A stretch of DNA of 64,000 nt, taken from the NCBI GenBank assembly GCA_004802725.1, contig SGPM01000144.1, positions 1-64,000 of the forward strand. The letters are read 5' to 3'. Made by a program: the position numbers and the translations under genes. Position 1 is the first letter of the stretch. Every line of letters begins with the position of its first letter. The stretch comes from Antrodiella citrinella. Its lineage: Eukaryota > Basidiomycota > Agaricomycetes > Polyporales > Steccherinaceae. Below are positions 1-12,040 of this stretch, one piece after another. The notes beneath the pieces are model-generated. The model worked only from the letters and a program-made list of their open reading frames with translations. It searched no databases and was not told the DNA's origin.

Positions 1-827
1 AGTAATCAGCGCGCAACTGCATGGTTCCACATGTAAGTGCCAGTGAAATTATCGGGGACTCCACGGATTGAAGGTAAGCCTTGTAACGTGTATAATGGAT
101 GTGATTGAAGGGGGTTACGCAGTATCAGACGTTTTATCTATGATTCCATGTAATTAGATTTTCTGGTTTTTCCTGATGCAGATCTCACCACATACTAGGT
201 CGTGTCACTTCACCGCGGCGCTGACGTGCGTGTGGTGTTACCTACTATATCCTAAAGTCTCACAGCGAATCTTTGCATTGTTACAGCCACGCGTCAGGAT
301 CTTACTCTCAACCTGGGGAAGACTTGGTGTACGCTCATGTGTTGCTTTTTTGTTCCAGGTTGTTAGAGCCCTCTACAGTTCCAGCTAAACTATTGGCGTG
401 GACACGGTTTTCGCTTTTTAAGTCCGGCAAACACATGCGGTAAAGTGTAGCTAGTGACACTGCCAACACTATCCGACGGCATTGACGTGAAACTTGAATG
501 GACAAGAGAAGGTGTGGACGAGATAGCAAACCATAGTACTTGCCTAATCGGTCGATGACACTCTCAATTCGGATCTTCAATACTTATTTGAAAACATGCA
601 TGCGGGGCGCCCCTCGCCAAGACAACGCATATCAGCGCCTATCCCGTCAACTGACCCTCTAGGCCTCACTTGGTACCTCTTGGTACTTTTTCATTATGAA
701 ACATACAGTTGCAGCGGCTGGCGGGTAACTGACCGGGCAGAATTGACCGCTTACTGGCATAGCCTGAGTCGACGTCAAGTCGATGTTTTGAATCTCTTGA
801 ACCTCATCACGTTCGACGAAGACGACC
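1..827. other. Upstream region without a recognisable gene
   Basis: No reading frame here shows a recognisable domain, a signal peptide or a set of exons with matching splice phases. The last part must hold the promoter and 5' leader of the gene that starts at 828, but I see no clear TATA box. Confidence 0.5.
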
Positions 828-2598
828 ATGTTCGCGCGGACATCCACTCTCTTGTTTCTAGCTGCGATTGCGTTTATTTTTGCCCCGGCTGTCCACTCAT
901 TTTACAGCTACGATAACGACTTCATTGACCCGCAACTCATCCTTGCCAGGAATTTCAGCAATGTCACTCTCCTTGCTCAGCAAACTATCCTCGCATGGGC
1001 GGACGAAACAGCAACTTTGGGACCATGGAGTAAGTCTGCGCATTGAAATATTGAGACCCGACTTACATGACATACTTGATTAGGTGTTACAAACAAAACT
1101 ATCGTCCCCCCTTCCGGCGATAAACATGACTACATGAGCTGGGCCCCATAGTGCGTAGAAATGTTCTGTTTCCACATTCGGAGCCTGAATGGGATTTGGT
1201 ACTGCAGCTTTTGGCCAGATTGCTCCAAAGTTGGGAACACGACCGCGTTGACTCCGGAAGAAAGTGAGGACGGTATTTCTAGCAGCTTTTACATCCCGGA
1301 TGCACTAACCTTCCATTAGTTTGGACGACATGCCCGTACGTTGACCGCGATGGGCAATTTAATCCTGACGTCCGCACCTCTGGTTTGAACGACATAGGCA
1401 ACTTTGGGGATCTGAGCGATGCCGTGCTCTACAACTCACTTGCATGGGCGATCAACGGCTCTTCCGTGTATTCCGCCAATGTCGCTCGCTTTATTGACAC
1501 TTGGTTCATCAACCCCGACACCGGCATGAACCCCAATCTCAACTACGCACAAATGGAACGCGGTCCTACTGGCCAGATAGGTACTCATACAGGACTTTTG
1601 TACGTCGTTCTGGGTTGTAACATGTGCGCTCTTGCTGAACGATCTTTCCAGAGATCTGAAGTCGGTAGCCAAGATAGTTCCTTCGGTGCTCATCCTTCGT
1701 GACGGCAAGGCTCCTGAATGGACTGCTGCTCTTGACGCCGGTTTCGTCAACTGGACCAATTCCTACCTCCCGTGGTTGCAGACTGCTAAGATTGCCGTTG
1801 AGGAGGAGGATTCTCTCAAGTGAGTGAACAGGTCACATATCGCCAGACTGCAATCTCACGTGGACGCACAGCAACCATGGTTCTTTCTATTTCAACCAGC
1901 TGGCATCGCTTCAGATCCTTGTAGGAAACATGAGTGGTGCTAATCAAACGATCCAAAAATATTTCACCGGTATCTATAAAGGCCAGATTGCGACGAACGG
2001 GGATCAGGTGAGAACGCAGTGAAGCGGTCTCACATATGTACACTGACTCCATGACAGCCGTTTGAATCTGTTCGAACACATCCATATCACTACCGTGCGT
2101 ATAATCTAGCGGCCATGATTGTGAGTTCCCAGTACATTTAGTGTGGGTCAATGCGTACGAGCTCATCATCTTGTTCAGACAAATGGACGTATCGCCGAAT
2201 TTCTAGCTTACGATGCGTGGAACCTCACCACCAAGTCTGGTGCCACCATCAAGGACGCATGCGATTTCGCCATGGCTCAAGCTCCCGGTAGTGAGCCTCC
2301 GGATGAGATCTATGCTCTTGTTAATGCCATTGGCTCGATCTATGGCGATCCCAACGGGACCTACGCCAAATGGTTGTTTTCACACAGTGGTAACTACTCC
2401 TCGGATGCTTCCTTCCTCTGGAATCAACCTTTCGCAGACCTCGTCACGGTTAATACCACTTCGTCGAATTCTACCGGTAGTTCGAACAATAAGCAGAATG
2501 GCGCTAGTCTTGGTGCAGATATCTCGATGGCACTCTGGGCCGCCGGTTCCCTTACGAGTGCGACAGTTATGGCACTTTCCCTCTTTAAATTCTTGTAG
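828..2598 (+). CDS. Secreted alginate-lyase-domain protein (PF05426-like), probable GPI anchor
   Basis: Eight exons join in frame: 828-1029, 1084-1150, 1208-1263, 1320-1599, 1652-1819, 1872-2007, 2058-2120, 2179-2598 (463 aa). The first 25 residues are a signal peptide (MFARTSTLLFLAAIAF). The body carries hallmarks of the alginate lyase superfamily fold: YFWPDC near residue 107, NNHGSFY near 258 with the Asn-His pair expected at the active site, and HYRAYNLAAM after residue 310. The C-terminus is Ser/Asn-rich followed by a hydrophobic tail ending SLFKFL, as in GPI-anchored proteins. Known members cleave uronic-acid polysaccharides by beta-elimination; in a fungus the substrate is more likely a glucuronan or other acidic wall polymer than alginate, which is inference. 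Every splice junction preserves frame, so the gene looks intact. Confidence 0.82.
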
Positions 2599-2795
2599 CC
2601 ATTTTTCTGTATTTGCGCCATATATCCTGACATACTTACATAGTTTCGTGTTGTGTGTTGCCTTTGTTTCTTATACCCCTACCCTACGAAGACGCCGATC
2701 GTGTATTTGACGCCAGGAGACGGCGGCTTGAACTGGAAGTTCGTCATGTCTTAGCACACCAAGATCTGTATATCCAAACACTTTTCTGCGTCTCA

Positions 2796-3895
2796 ATGGT
2801 GAACTACCCATGGATTGAATTCCTTCTCGCTGCCTACCTAGGCATTAGTGGAACGCGCAAACGTTCACTCTCGCCGTCCGGAGGAATCACCGCCTTCATT
2901 GTCGGGTTTCTGATGATGGCGGTCCCGCTGAGGTCCTTCGGAGTGTCCCTAATTATATTCTATCTCGTTGGATCCAAAGCGACCAAAGTGGGGAAAGAGT
3001 CGAAGGCGCGACTGGAGGAAGGTCACCAGGAAGCAGGTTATCGGAATTCTGCGCAAGTCCTTTGCAACTCATTCTCCGCTTTCGTGGCCAGCGTGTTGTG
3101 GACGGCGTCGTATGTGACGGAGTCACCAGTGTCGACACTGCTGTCTGGTCTCGTACCCCATAGCATGGCTTACGACTCCGCAGAATGGTGCGCTATCTCA
3201 TCATCTTCGTCGGGAAGCTGGAGTCGTGCGTTGGTATTCATTGCTCTGGGGTGCGTTATTCTCTTTTGCTTATGCCAGTGGAGACCATTTGTGAATCATG
3301 TCATTGGGTAGACATTTCTCTTGCTGCTTAGGAGATACCCTGGCTTCAGAGCTTGGTATCCTGTCCAAGTCTCCGCCACGCCTCATCACCACTGGCGCAG
3401 TTGTACCTCCGGGTACTAACGGGGGCGTTTCCGTCGTAGGAACCGTCGCCTCCGTTGCTGGAGGTCTTGTCATGGGTTTGACTCTTGCGGTGACTCTTTA
3501 TATTGAGAGCTCTGCGTGCCGGCAAGACATGTCAGGCTTGATCCAACTCATTGGATGGGGCGCGTTTGCAGGGCTAATCGGATCGTTGGTAAGCATTGCG
3601 TCGTAACATCACCCGTCCATGACCTTAACACACTTCCAGCTTGACTCCTTCTTAGGAGCTACTATCCAGCGAACCAAGTTCTCGTCAAAGACGAATCGCA
3701 TTATGACAGACGAGTCATCATCTCCTGTGAAGGAGACCGAAGTTCAAATTATCAGTGGTCTTGACATTCTCACAAACAATCAGGTGAACGCCGTTTTGTA
3801 CAGCTTATACGATTCGATGAGCTTATGCGACGTTGCTTAAGGTCAACTTGGTATCGTCTATCGTCACTTCCCTTGCGCTGGGTTGGATAGCTTAG
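2796..3895 (+). CDS. TMEM19/DUF92 family integral membrane protein
   Basis: Four exons: 2796-3250, 3312-3588, 3640-3783, 3842-3895 (309 aa). The start at 2796 gives the family's usual opening, a short N-terminus followed at once by a membrane helix. Family signatures are visible: SGGITAFIVGFLMM near residue 29, the conserved GDTLASELGILSK block after residue 155, and PPGTNGGVS about 25 residues later, followed by further helices. The plant relative VTE6 is a phytyl-phosphate kinase; in fungi the role is not established and a polyprenyl-phosphate-related function is only inference. The gene starts about 200 bp behind the lyase-like gene in the same orientation. All junctions keep frame and the length matches the family (about 300-340 aa). 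Confidence 0.85.
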
Positions 3896-4387
3896 TTCGC
3901 GCAACCAACGCCGACTTTTATCTTGCCTATGCCCAATGAATCCTTACATATCTACTCATCCCATCGATTTTGCTGTCTTACTCTGGCTTTCGTATACTAC
4001 GCGCACCTCATAGTGCCTCAAGCAAATCGCATTCCGTTCAGGCCTATATATGCATTCACTCGTAATTGATCCCGTTCTAGTGCACAGTAGTCTATTGTTT
4101 ACATCAGTCTGAACTTTTTACGCAAAATGGTTGACCATTCAATGCAATGTTGAAGTTGACTTTGAGAGTCGAAATCCCTGAGAGTTGCGTGTCGTGGACA
4201 CCCCGGAGCCCCGGACCGAACTTTCTCGCTCCCAATTGACCACAGGCGCCTGAGCCAAACTCTCCTCAAACTCGACATTACCAACCAAATCTGCATTTTA
4301 TCTCAGGTGCTTCACTTCATATCCAAAATTATTACCGTGGTTTACTTATACTAATGACTTTGGGCAGAATCTCCGAGAAAGAGGTGG
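3896..4387. other. Intergenic spacer
   Basis: This holds the 3' end of the TMEM19-like gene and the promoter region of the PP2C-like gene. I see no coding exon or structured repeat. Confidence 0.5.
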
Positions 4388-5732
4388 ATGTGGTCTCGGT
4401 ACGCCTTACGTCCGTATCGACCAGGTCTACTTTTATCAGGCCTTGCCACCACTGCTGGTGGTTTCCTATACCTCACCAAAGCCGTACATCTCGACAGCGA
4501 TGGGAGGGGTGTTCAAGACGCACTGGCAAGACCCGTCTCGCGACTCCGCACATCAAGTGTACACCATCAAGCTTATTTTGGACCCAGTGGGGACCGTCGA
4601 GTGCTGCGCATTCTTGAGGAGTCTAACCTTCCCAGTGAAGAGACTGGGATTGCTCGACACGATCTTGCCAAAGTGGCTGGAAGGTTGTGTATCCATCTCT
4701 ATGGACTCTACTTCTGGATGCTCAATTTCTTCTGTTTAGGGAGGATGCAGTAGGGAATCACAAAGAGGCGATCGTTCCATTTCCGGACGGATTCTGGTCT
4801 CTGTTTGCCTTCATTGAAAACCATGAGAGAAGCACAGAAGAGGCTTGGTATGGGAGCAAGCTGCTTCCAGCGGTGGTCGGTGCTCTCGCCGACTTGTACT
4901 CCTCCAGGCTCCATATCCCCGGAGAATCGACTCCCATACCATCCAATGAGGTTGAGAAGACTATGTCCGACACTTTCTGCAGCCTGGAAAATGACGTTGC
5001 GAATGAACCGAGCATCCTGTTGACTAGCACGACCAGCCCAAGCACTGCTTCACCTTCTGGAAAGTTGGTATTTTTTTATGATTCGCATTCTCGCCAGCTC
5101 CACGTCGCGAGTACTGCGCACTGTCTCAAAGCCATCCTCGCCAGGCGAATGCGCAATGTCGGAGGATCTGCCTCTTACTCTCTGCTCCCCGTACTCTCGG
5201 ACGATCATCGAAACGTCGCATCTTCTCAAGATCAAAGTGATGAGAGTCTCATTCCGGCGTCCGACGCATCAGTCTCATCGGCGGTAACGCCAACCACCGC
5301 CTCTTTTACTATCCAACCGGGGGATCGTCTCATCCTGGGCACCAATTCTCTGTGGTGCAACATCACCGACGCGGAAGTCACCCAGACTATCGAGCGGTGG
5401 GAGGAGCAGGGAAATCCGCGACGCACGGAAAGTTCTGGTGTCGTTTCAAACTTCTGGCTCAACCCGCTTGCGTGGTTCCCGGGTCTTGTCACTCCGATGA
5501 GTCCCGAGCCGCCCATCTATGGCCACTCTGCAGACGCTTCCAACGCTGCAAGCGACCTAACGCAGTCTGCTCTTCGTCACTTGGACGAAGGCAATGCCAC
5601 TGGTGCTCCTGAGAAGTGTCGGTGAGCCCGTGAATCAATTTGTGGAAGTCTATATGACGCTTACAGCTGACCTCGTATAGGGATATTATGGTCTTAGTCG
5701 TCACCTTCAGTGAAGAGGAAGGACGTGAATAA
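4388..5732 (+). CDS. PP2C-fold protein, probable catalytically dead pseudophosphatase
   Basis: Three exons: 4388-4683, 4740-5621, 5681-5732 (409 aa). The N-terminus (Arg-rich, then LLLSGLATTAGGFLYL) resembles a mitochondrial presequence with membrane anchor, as in fungal mitochondrial PP2C enzymes of the Ptc5/pyruvate dehydrogenase phosphatase type. The fold is recognisable: FAFIENHERS stands where active enzymes have F-x-FDGHGG, LHVASTAHCLKAIL where they have the VA-x-xGDSRA strand, ILGTNSLWCNIT where they have DGLWD, and RDIMVLVVTF where they have RDDxTVxVV. Thus the Asp residues that bind the two metal ions are lost or changed, and the middle of the catalytic domain is shortened. The reading frame is nonetheless open with three well-spliced exons, which suggests a retained non-catalytic role. 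A regulatory or scaffold function is inference. Confidence 0.72.
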
Positions 5733-7272
5733 TTTGGCTATGGGCGCTGTCCGCGCTGGCTTCTGGATAGCAGGGAAGGAGCCCTTCACATTCTCGGGAC
5801 GCTTTGCGTACATATGTACAGATGAACAACTGTTCACGAGGCTCATGACGGCCTTTGTGTGAAGTGTCTCTGAAGCTATATGTCATTACAGTAGCTAGAA
5901 TGAGGCTAATCCTCCTCGTGACCGCCTACCCTTTCCCTCAGTCCAGAGCGTGCGTTTGGAGATCCGCGTAGGTCGTTCGAGTTGGATCACAACCCAAATT
6001 TTGAAATTTTCTTCGCTATCGCCACAAGCCCTTCTCCTCAGTCAGCAGCTACTGGTGGATGTTGCGATATCGATCGTATGGGTACATTCGGATAATGTGG
6101 CGCACACTATGGGTCAGGACGGTCTCAATAAATGCGTCTTACTCAATCGTACCTTCTTCCCGCAGCCGACGTTCAATTTAGATTGAGTGCAGAGCCCAGA
6201 AGCGCATGCTTCCATTCAAACGAGATGAAAAGCTTTCCTCGCTGGGATGCCTTTGTCTCACTGCTCTCAGCGTGGTGTTCACGCACTCTTTTACCCACCC
6301 CGAGTGCTTTGGAGTTGCAAAACGTTGCTTGCGAACCTGACATGCAGAAAAGCACCGAGTCGGGTGCGCCGACGATGGAGTGCACTGTTTGCCGCAATCA
6401 CTGTCTCAACCGAATTTTGGCTTCAAGACAGAGATGTGATTGGCTTGCGCTCATCTCCGTCGCGGGACGTCACTCATCAGAATCTAACCACACCCGCTAC
6501 GCTCTGACATCACGTTTGTCTTTGTTCGTAAATGCGTATGGCATTCCGTACTCTGCGTCACGGTACTCTGCCGTATGCGAGTGTATGCTGGCTCTGCGCC
6601 ACTGGCAGATAAGTTGTGCGATCCTACTAACTTTCAAGTTGGCTGAGCCTTGATACAAGACGAAACTCAAGGATAAACGTATTCGATTCTCGAAGTCGTG
6701 CAGAGTGGTCAGACTGTTGCTGCGTAGATTCTAGAACGCGTTCCGCTATTTCAATTGATGAATTGACGCCGGGTGATGCGAGGGCTTTATTATAACACTG
6801 GACGAGACGTTCACAGACGTTCCACTTGTTCGTTCTTCCCATTCATTTGACGTTCGTCCGTGTGCCATTCTGTTCGCGCTGTCAAGGAGCTCCGAGTGTA
6901 AGTTCCGGATTTTTTATGGTTGCCAGACGACTAGTAACTGGAACTCATGGGTTCTGTATAAGTAGAAGGCAACTCGAAGGCTTGAAGGAAGAAACTGAAC
7001 GATTCGTTCGCAGTGACGCTGCCGTAACATAAAAAACCCGTGGACTGCACCTTCTATCTCTGCTGTCGTCCTTTTGTTCTCGCAGACGTCAAGTCCCTTC
7101 TCCACGCCTAGATCGATCGAACGCGTCCATTTTAAGGCGTTGGTGTCCTGTCCTGAGGCTGGGAAACGACACGCCGGACGTAGTACTTATAAAAGAGCAC
7201 GGAAGTCCGCCTCGTCGTCAATGCTCGAGTCTGCCCGTCGTTGCGCCCCGTTGGAAGTACACCCACACCATC
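5733..7272. other. 1.5 kb without a recognisable gene
   Basis: Frames open for 60-170 codons occur here (for example 6132-6653 on the plus strand), but their translations show no domain, no signal peptide and no pattern of compatible splice sites. The last 200 bp should carry the promoter of the DUF6534 gene. Confidence 0.5.
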
Positions 7273-8954
7273 ATGTCGTCCGAGTCTCCGTCTCCCTTGT
7301 CGTTTCCGCAAGAGCACCCTACACCCTTCATTGGGCCGGTGGTTCTCGGGTTGCTCATTCAAGGGATTGAAACGGGTATTATTATCAACCAGTCGTTCAC
7401 GTTTTGGTCACGGCAAGAGCTGGATAATGCGACGATACGGGCGATCGTTACGTTCGTTACCCTGGTGGCTTTGTGAGAAACATACTTCATAATGCTTTGC
7501 TGAAATATCTTACTCTTGTTAGCTTTCAGACATCAACGACGTTCTACGATTTTTGGTTGAGCCATGTCACGGGGTACGGCGATTGGGTATGTGCTCGTAG
7601 TCTTTGATTTTGGATGAGGGCTCAGGGTGCAGCTTTGGGTAGTCGTTGGTGACGACGTTCATGTGGGTGGACAAGATATCCCCTGTGGTGGTGCGTGCAT
7701 TCTCTGTTTAGATCACGTCGTGATACTCAAGAACGCTTGGTAGACGGCTTTGATGGCATCACCCATACAAGCGTTCTTCATCTGGCGATGTTGGCATGTA
7801 AGTCGCGAACCCGCCCTTCCTCGTCCCGGGATCATATGAATCTGACCACGTATGACTAGGTCACCCATAAAGACTGGTTCACACTGGTCCGTCGTTCTCC
7901 GTGCCTTCGGAACCCCTCTCTGACATCGAAGGCAGATATCTTTGTCGCTGGTGCTCTTGACATCGGTAGCCTCCAACATTGTCACCACGATCATTACATT
8001 GTCCATGAAATTCTCCGTCCTGGTGCAGGATCTGAGCACGCTCCCGAAGATACCTGTGAGTCCTATATCTCTTGCAATATATCATTCGTAACTCATCTTG
8101 TAATCAGCCAAACGTCGCCTGTAAGTATCTCCTCACTCGAAGCAGTCGTCTTTTTCTGAGACTTGGCGTAGTCATTCTTGCGTTAACGTCCTCAGCCGGT
8201 GAGCCGATCCTAATACTCCCCCACCTGTCTATGTTCTCATAAGATTTGACTTGATTAGTTCTCGACGTCGCCATTACCATCATCTTACTAGTCTATCTAT
8301 CAAAAGCTAAAGCGAACGTATACTCGTCACGAGTTCATCGCGTACGTCCATCTCCTTCACCATCCCTAATTTCACCATTTTTACTGACTTCAATGTTGCA
8401 GGTAATGCGACAGCTCGTCATATTGATTTGGGAAGCAGCGGTGCCGCCATGCGCGTGTGCTATCATCGCGGTCGTGACTTACCTGACTATGGTATGTCTT
8501 AGCTTTCGAGTCCGCAATGGTGTATGACGGTGTTGGGTATAGGTTAACGAAAACTGGTGGGACCTGATGTTCCAAGCCATCCTGGGGAAACTCTACGTCA
8601 TCTCTCTCTTTGTGACCTTGTGAGTCCTAATACCACATATCTGGTGTACCCCGACTGGACTGGGCTTTGAGCAGGAATGGCAGAGCGACAATCGCGGAGA
8701 ATGTGAACAGCAGCAATGACAGGCTGACGAGCGTCGCGTGGGTCACGAGCTCGCCCTTCGGACAAAACGTACGTCTCCGTCTCATTTCATGCTAATATCC
8801 TCTTACTCACTGCGTTCTGTGTTTGCAGGATGTGGAGAGTCAATACCAAGTCAGCAGTACTGCCGCCCCGGTGTCGGACGGCGATAGCGGGCTGAAGGCG
8901 GGGAGTCCGTCGGGGTCTGAGAGGTCAAAATCTGATATACGGACGTTGGGATAG
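7273..8954 (+). CDS. DUF6534-type multi-pass membrane protein
   Basis: I can thread 13 exons in frame: 7273-7472, 7523-7586, 7643-7690, 7744-7797, 7860-7886, 7936-8055, 8108-8120, 8172-8198, 8259-8341, 8402-8491, 8543-8619, 8675-8768, 8829-8954 (340 aa). The product has a short N-terminus, then about seven hydrophobic segments (for example IGPVVLGLLIQGIETGIII, ISLSLVLLTSVASNIVTTII, LDVAITIILLVYL, VLILIW-like helices) and a hydrophilic Ser-rich tail. IQAFFIWRCW matches the conserved Q-x-FF-x-WR block that follows the second or third helix in DUF6534 proteins. The family is common and expanded in Agaricomycetes; its function is unknown. Three exons of 13 and 27 nt are predicted only from frame and splice consensus and need transcript support. 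Confidence 0.75.
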
Positions 8955-11437
8955 TGTGGTTTGCATTATCTTGGCTTTTCTTGTGCTTCCCGCATCTTGT
9001 TAGGGTGCGCACATGGCGCAACGTCCCATGACTATGTTTACATCCGGCGTCACAACTGCCAGCCACCTTTGTCGCATGTACCTTGTCTTTCGTTCATTCT
9101 TTTCTTGATTCGTGTGTAGTCTTATTGAAGTACCCTCATGCTCTCTTAATCACCATGCACCATCAATCATTGTACATACCGACGTCGTCACAATACAATA
9201 CGCATCGCCCGATTCTTTGAGGCACGCCTGCCGCCACACCACACCGACGATCCTTCTGAGATGCGATCGGGAGTTCAATCTACGTCAAACAACTCTTGCC
9301 AACGATCGAGGGGTATACACGTAAGGATATATGGGAGAGCGTACCACTCGATCGCGTGGATCGTCAGGTACGTGAGCTAAGAGAGCAGCTGTCACCAGGG
9401 TTTGTGGGTCCTGGGAGGCGTAGAATGGAAGCGGGCTGGCAGTGAGGGACGAAGCGACAGAGGAATGGGGACGACGACCACACGCATGACGCGAAAGCGA
9501 CTGGTAATCACTTTGCAGAGGAAGGACACCATGCATGTCGGCTGTCCTAATAGGTAGATAGACAGCGCCCGGGCCGTGTGACGGGGACCGACGTCATCCT
9601 CAGCGAACCGACCAGAACGTCAACATCGGAACACGTCGCACGACCTGGAGACAGTCGGGACTAGACCACAATCACAATATTAATGCTGAGTAACCCAAAT
9701 ATGCCGACGATCGGTGACCTAGATTCGACTCGCTACACGGCGACCTCCCACTCAAAAGCACGTGTGGAGCGATTAACCCGCCGGCACCAATAAGCTCTGC
9801 GGACTGCCAGTGTCCTCGACCGCCGGCGACGCTTCTTTAGGCACCGAACCGAACCCTGGGGCGAGAGTTGGGCGAGAGTTCGGTCAGACATGGTTTGTTC
9901 CCACCCACCGACGAGTAGATTTGCTTGCCACATGGACATGCGGTTCCCGTCATCGGTGGGCTGAGGACAAAGTTCTTCCACTGGCGTGCGCGGATCCGGA
10001 TCTATGTGTACGTCCAGAATGGTGTTTGTTCCTAGGCGTTGCGTCATGGACCCTCGGAGCTGGTGGGCATGATAAGGGCATCGCCAATCTGTCAATGCCA
10101 CACCTGGCAGCGGTGCATGCGCGTAAGTTATGTAGAACGATACGCTATCGTAAGTGGACGACGACTTTGATCCCAGAACAATGTGTGCTCTCGAGTCTGT
10201 GCTCTGTTATCAGAGGCGATGGTCGACGGCTAAGCTCCTCAGCCTGAGGACGAAGCAGTGGGCCTGCACAGGCTGCACTCGGACGAGAAGCAGAGGAGGC
10301 TTTTAGGATAGCGAATAGCGATGAAAACCGGGACGATGTGCCAAGAACGGGGAGAACTCGGAAGAGGACGAACTGTATTGCCATAAATTGCAACGTACCA
10401 TAACATTACTTCTGGGGGCCACGGTCAACCTTCTTTGAATTTAAGGGTCTATCGAACCCTGAGGAACAAACCCCGAGTCCAGCTTCTGTGTGATGTCTGC
10501 TACAGTTATCTGGAGCTTCTGGATTCAGCGAACAGATGTCTGGAGAGACATTTCCATGCAGAGATGCTCACCGTTGAAAGAGGCCGCCCTTCCACCGCAT
10601 CTTGCCTGTGCGCATTGGCTCCCTCAGGTTCGGCTTTGCGGGCAGATGCAGACAATGTCGAACCCTTGAGGAAGCAGACAATGATACTGCGCACCCTCGC
10701 TAATCGCGGCAACCAGAAGGAAAGTCGTTGTCCTCATACAAACGATGAGTCGTTGCCATGGCTCTCCGAGCTTGGAACTGTAACGTGCAGGTGACGAGGC
10801 CGGTGACGGAGGTCTATGAGCCAGTTTCATTGTTCCCGCCTCGTCAGAATGCTTCTGTGCTGTGACATCTTCGAAGCAAGGCACTGTGAGTAGACAAGAT
10901 TTTGCAAAGAAGAAGAAGAGAACGTGGACAGCTGACCTTGCACTCCTGCATCGCTCGTGGGGAAGTAAATGAAAGAACAAGAGCCATAAAACAATGGTAG
11001 CGATGTTTATTGTTCGATAAGCCGCGCTCATGTACGCCGGGTAACATTGACAGCATGTACCATCACAGCGTTGTCGACGACGCTGTTGCTGGATACGGAA
11101 CCATGGCCATCATGTCTTCCTCCCAAAATGGTGAGTGTTGTACAGCATCCGGATGTTCGCCGGAAGCGCATCACTGGAAACGGCCGGTCTGTCGGGGTCT
11201 GGCCAATCACGAAGTGTGAGAAACTGCCAGATTAGGTTAGAATCCCGATCGGCCTACTTAATGCGGGGCATCCCTGTCCCGAAGCGGCCCAGGTACGGCC
11301 GAAGCGCTGGAGCAGATATAAACACCCCAATTCATCTCAACTTCCTCCTCAACCTCGTCCGGCCCAACTTCTCATCGCACTATTTTATTCTCTCTAACAT
11401 ATTATCTCGCAACTTCACATTGTAATCTACCACTATC
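8955..11437. other. 2.5 kb gene-poor stretch
   Basis: Neither strand shows a recognisable domain, long exon or transposon protein. Frames near 9733-10250 and 10435-11031 are open for 80-145 codons but look like chance. The 3' end contains the TATA box of the gene at 11438. Confidence 0.5.
11317..11322 (+). promoter_or_regulatory. TATA box
   Basis: TATAAA lies 116 bp upstream of the ATG at 11438 in a GC-rich to pyrimidine-rich transition typical of a core promoter. It supports the start chosen for the intronless gene. Confidence 0.5.
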
Positions 11438-12040
11438 ATGGCCGTCGCAGTTCCCTCGCACACCATCCGCACCATTCACGGCTCGTTCGGGAGCCCAAGC
11501 TTCTCCTCCGTCGCACACAGCATCTCAGCAGCACAGGCGTCGTCCTTCACATCCTTACCCAACATCACCTATCCTCCCCAACACTCTCGCGCCGAGTCGC
11601 TCTCCATCCTCGCAAACCGCACTCCGTACAGCCGTTCGACGCAGTACAGCCGCCCACGGAGCTCGAACGTTCTGTCAGCTCCCGTCGTCACACGACGACC
11701 TGCCCCGCCGCCCCCTGCACTCCAGGTGATCCAGATCCCAGAGGTCGAGGATCCGTTCATGGACTCGCTGGCGCAGGACGATTACGTCGTCGTCTCTCTT
11801 CCGCCGCCCAGGCGCAGTCGCTCTATTCAGTCCCGCACTCAGATCGCGGAGGCGAAAGGCTGGACACCTGTGCAACCGGCCGTACCACCACCGGCCGACC
11901 GACGAGCGGCGAAGCTCGTGGCGAGCGTCCTGCTCAACCGAGGCTGCGGGCGGCCCATGCGCAGACGGCCCATCGGATGCGGGGAGAGCCGGACGTATGT
12001 GAAGAGCGGGCTGTCGAGGATGGTCGAAGTCGAATGTTGA
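11438..12040 (+). CDS. Intronless Ser/Pro-rich hypothetical protein
   Basis: A single exon encodes 200 aa starting MAVAVPSHTIRTIHG. The first two thirds are rich in Ser, Pro and Arg and probably disordered (including RRPAPPPPALQVIQIPEVED). The C-terminal third is more ordered in composition: GWTPVQPAVPPPADRRAAKL followed by a Gly/Cys/Arg-rich end (NRGCGRP, GCGESRTY). I do not recognise the family. The good Kozak-like context (tatcATGgcc), the upstream TATA box and a strongly biased composition argue that it is a real gene. No signal peptide or membrane segment is visible. Confidence 0.6.
   Translation: MAVAVPSHTIRTIHGSFGSPSFSSVAHSISAAQASSFTSLPNITYPPQHSRAESLSILANRTPYSRSTQYSRPRSSNVLSAPVVTRRPAPPPPALQVIQIPEVEDPFMDSLAQDDYVVVSLPPPRRSRSIQSRTQIAEAKGWTPVQPAVPPPADRRAAKLVASVLLNRGCGRPMRRRPIGCGESRTYVKSGLSRMVEVEC

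Noticed and set aside
6132..6653. 173-codon plus-strand frame
   Set aside because: The translation is of mixed composition without domain, signal peptide or neighbouring exons; length alone is not sufficient.
9733..10247. Overlapping frames of 122 (-) and 145 (+) codons
   Set aside because: They shadow each other, and neither shows any family feature.
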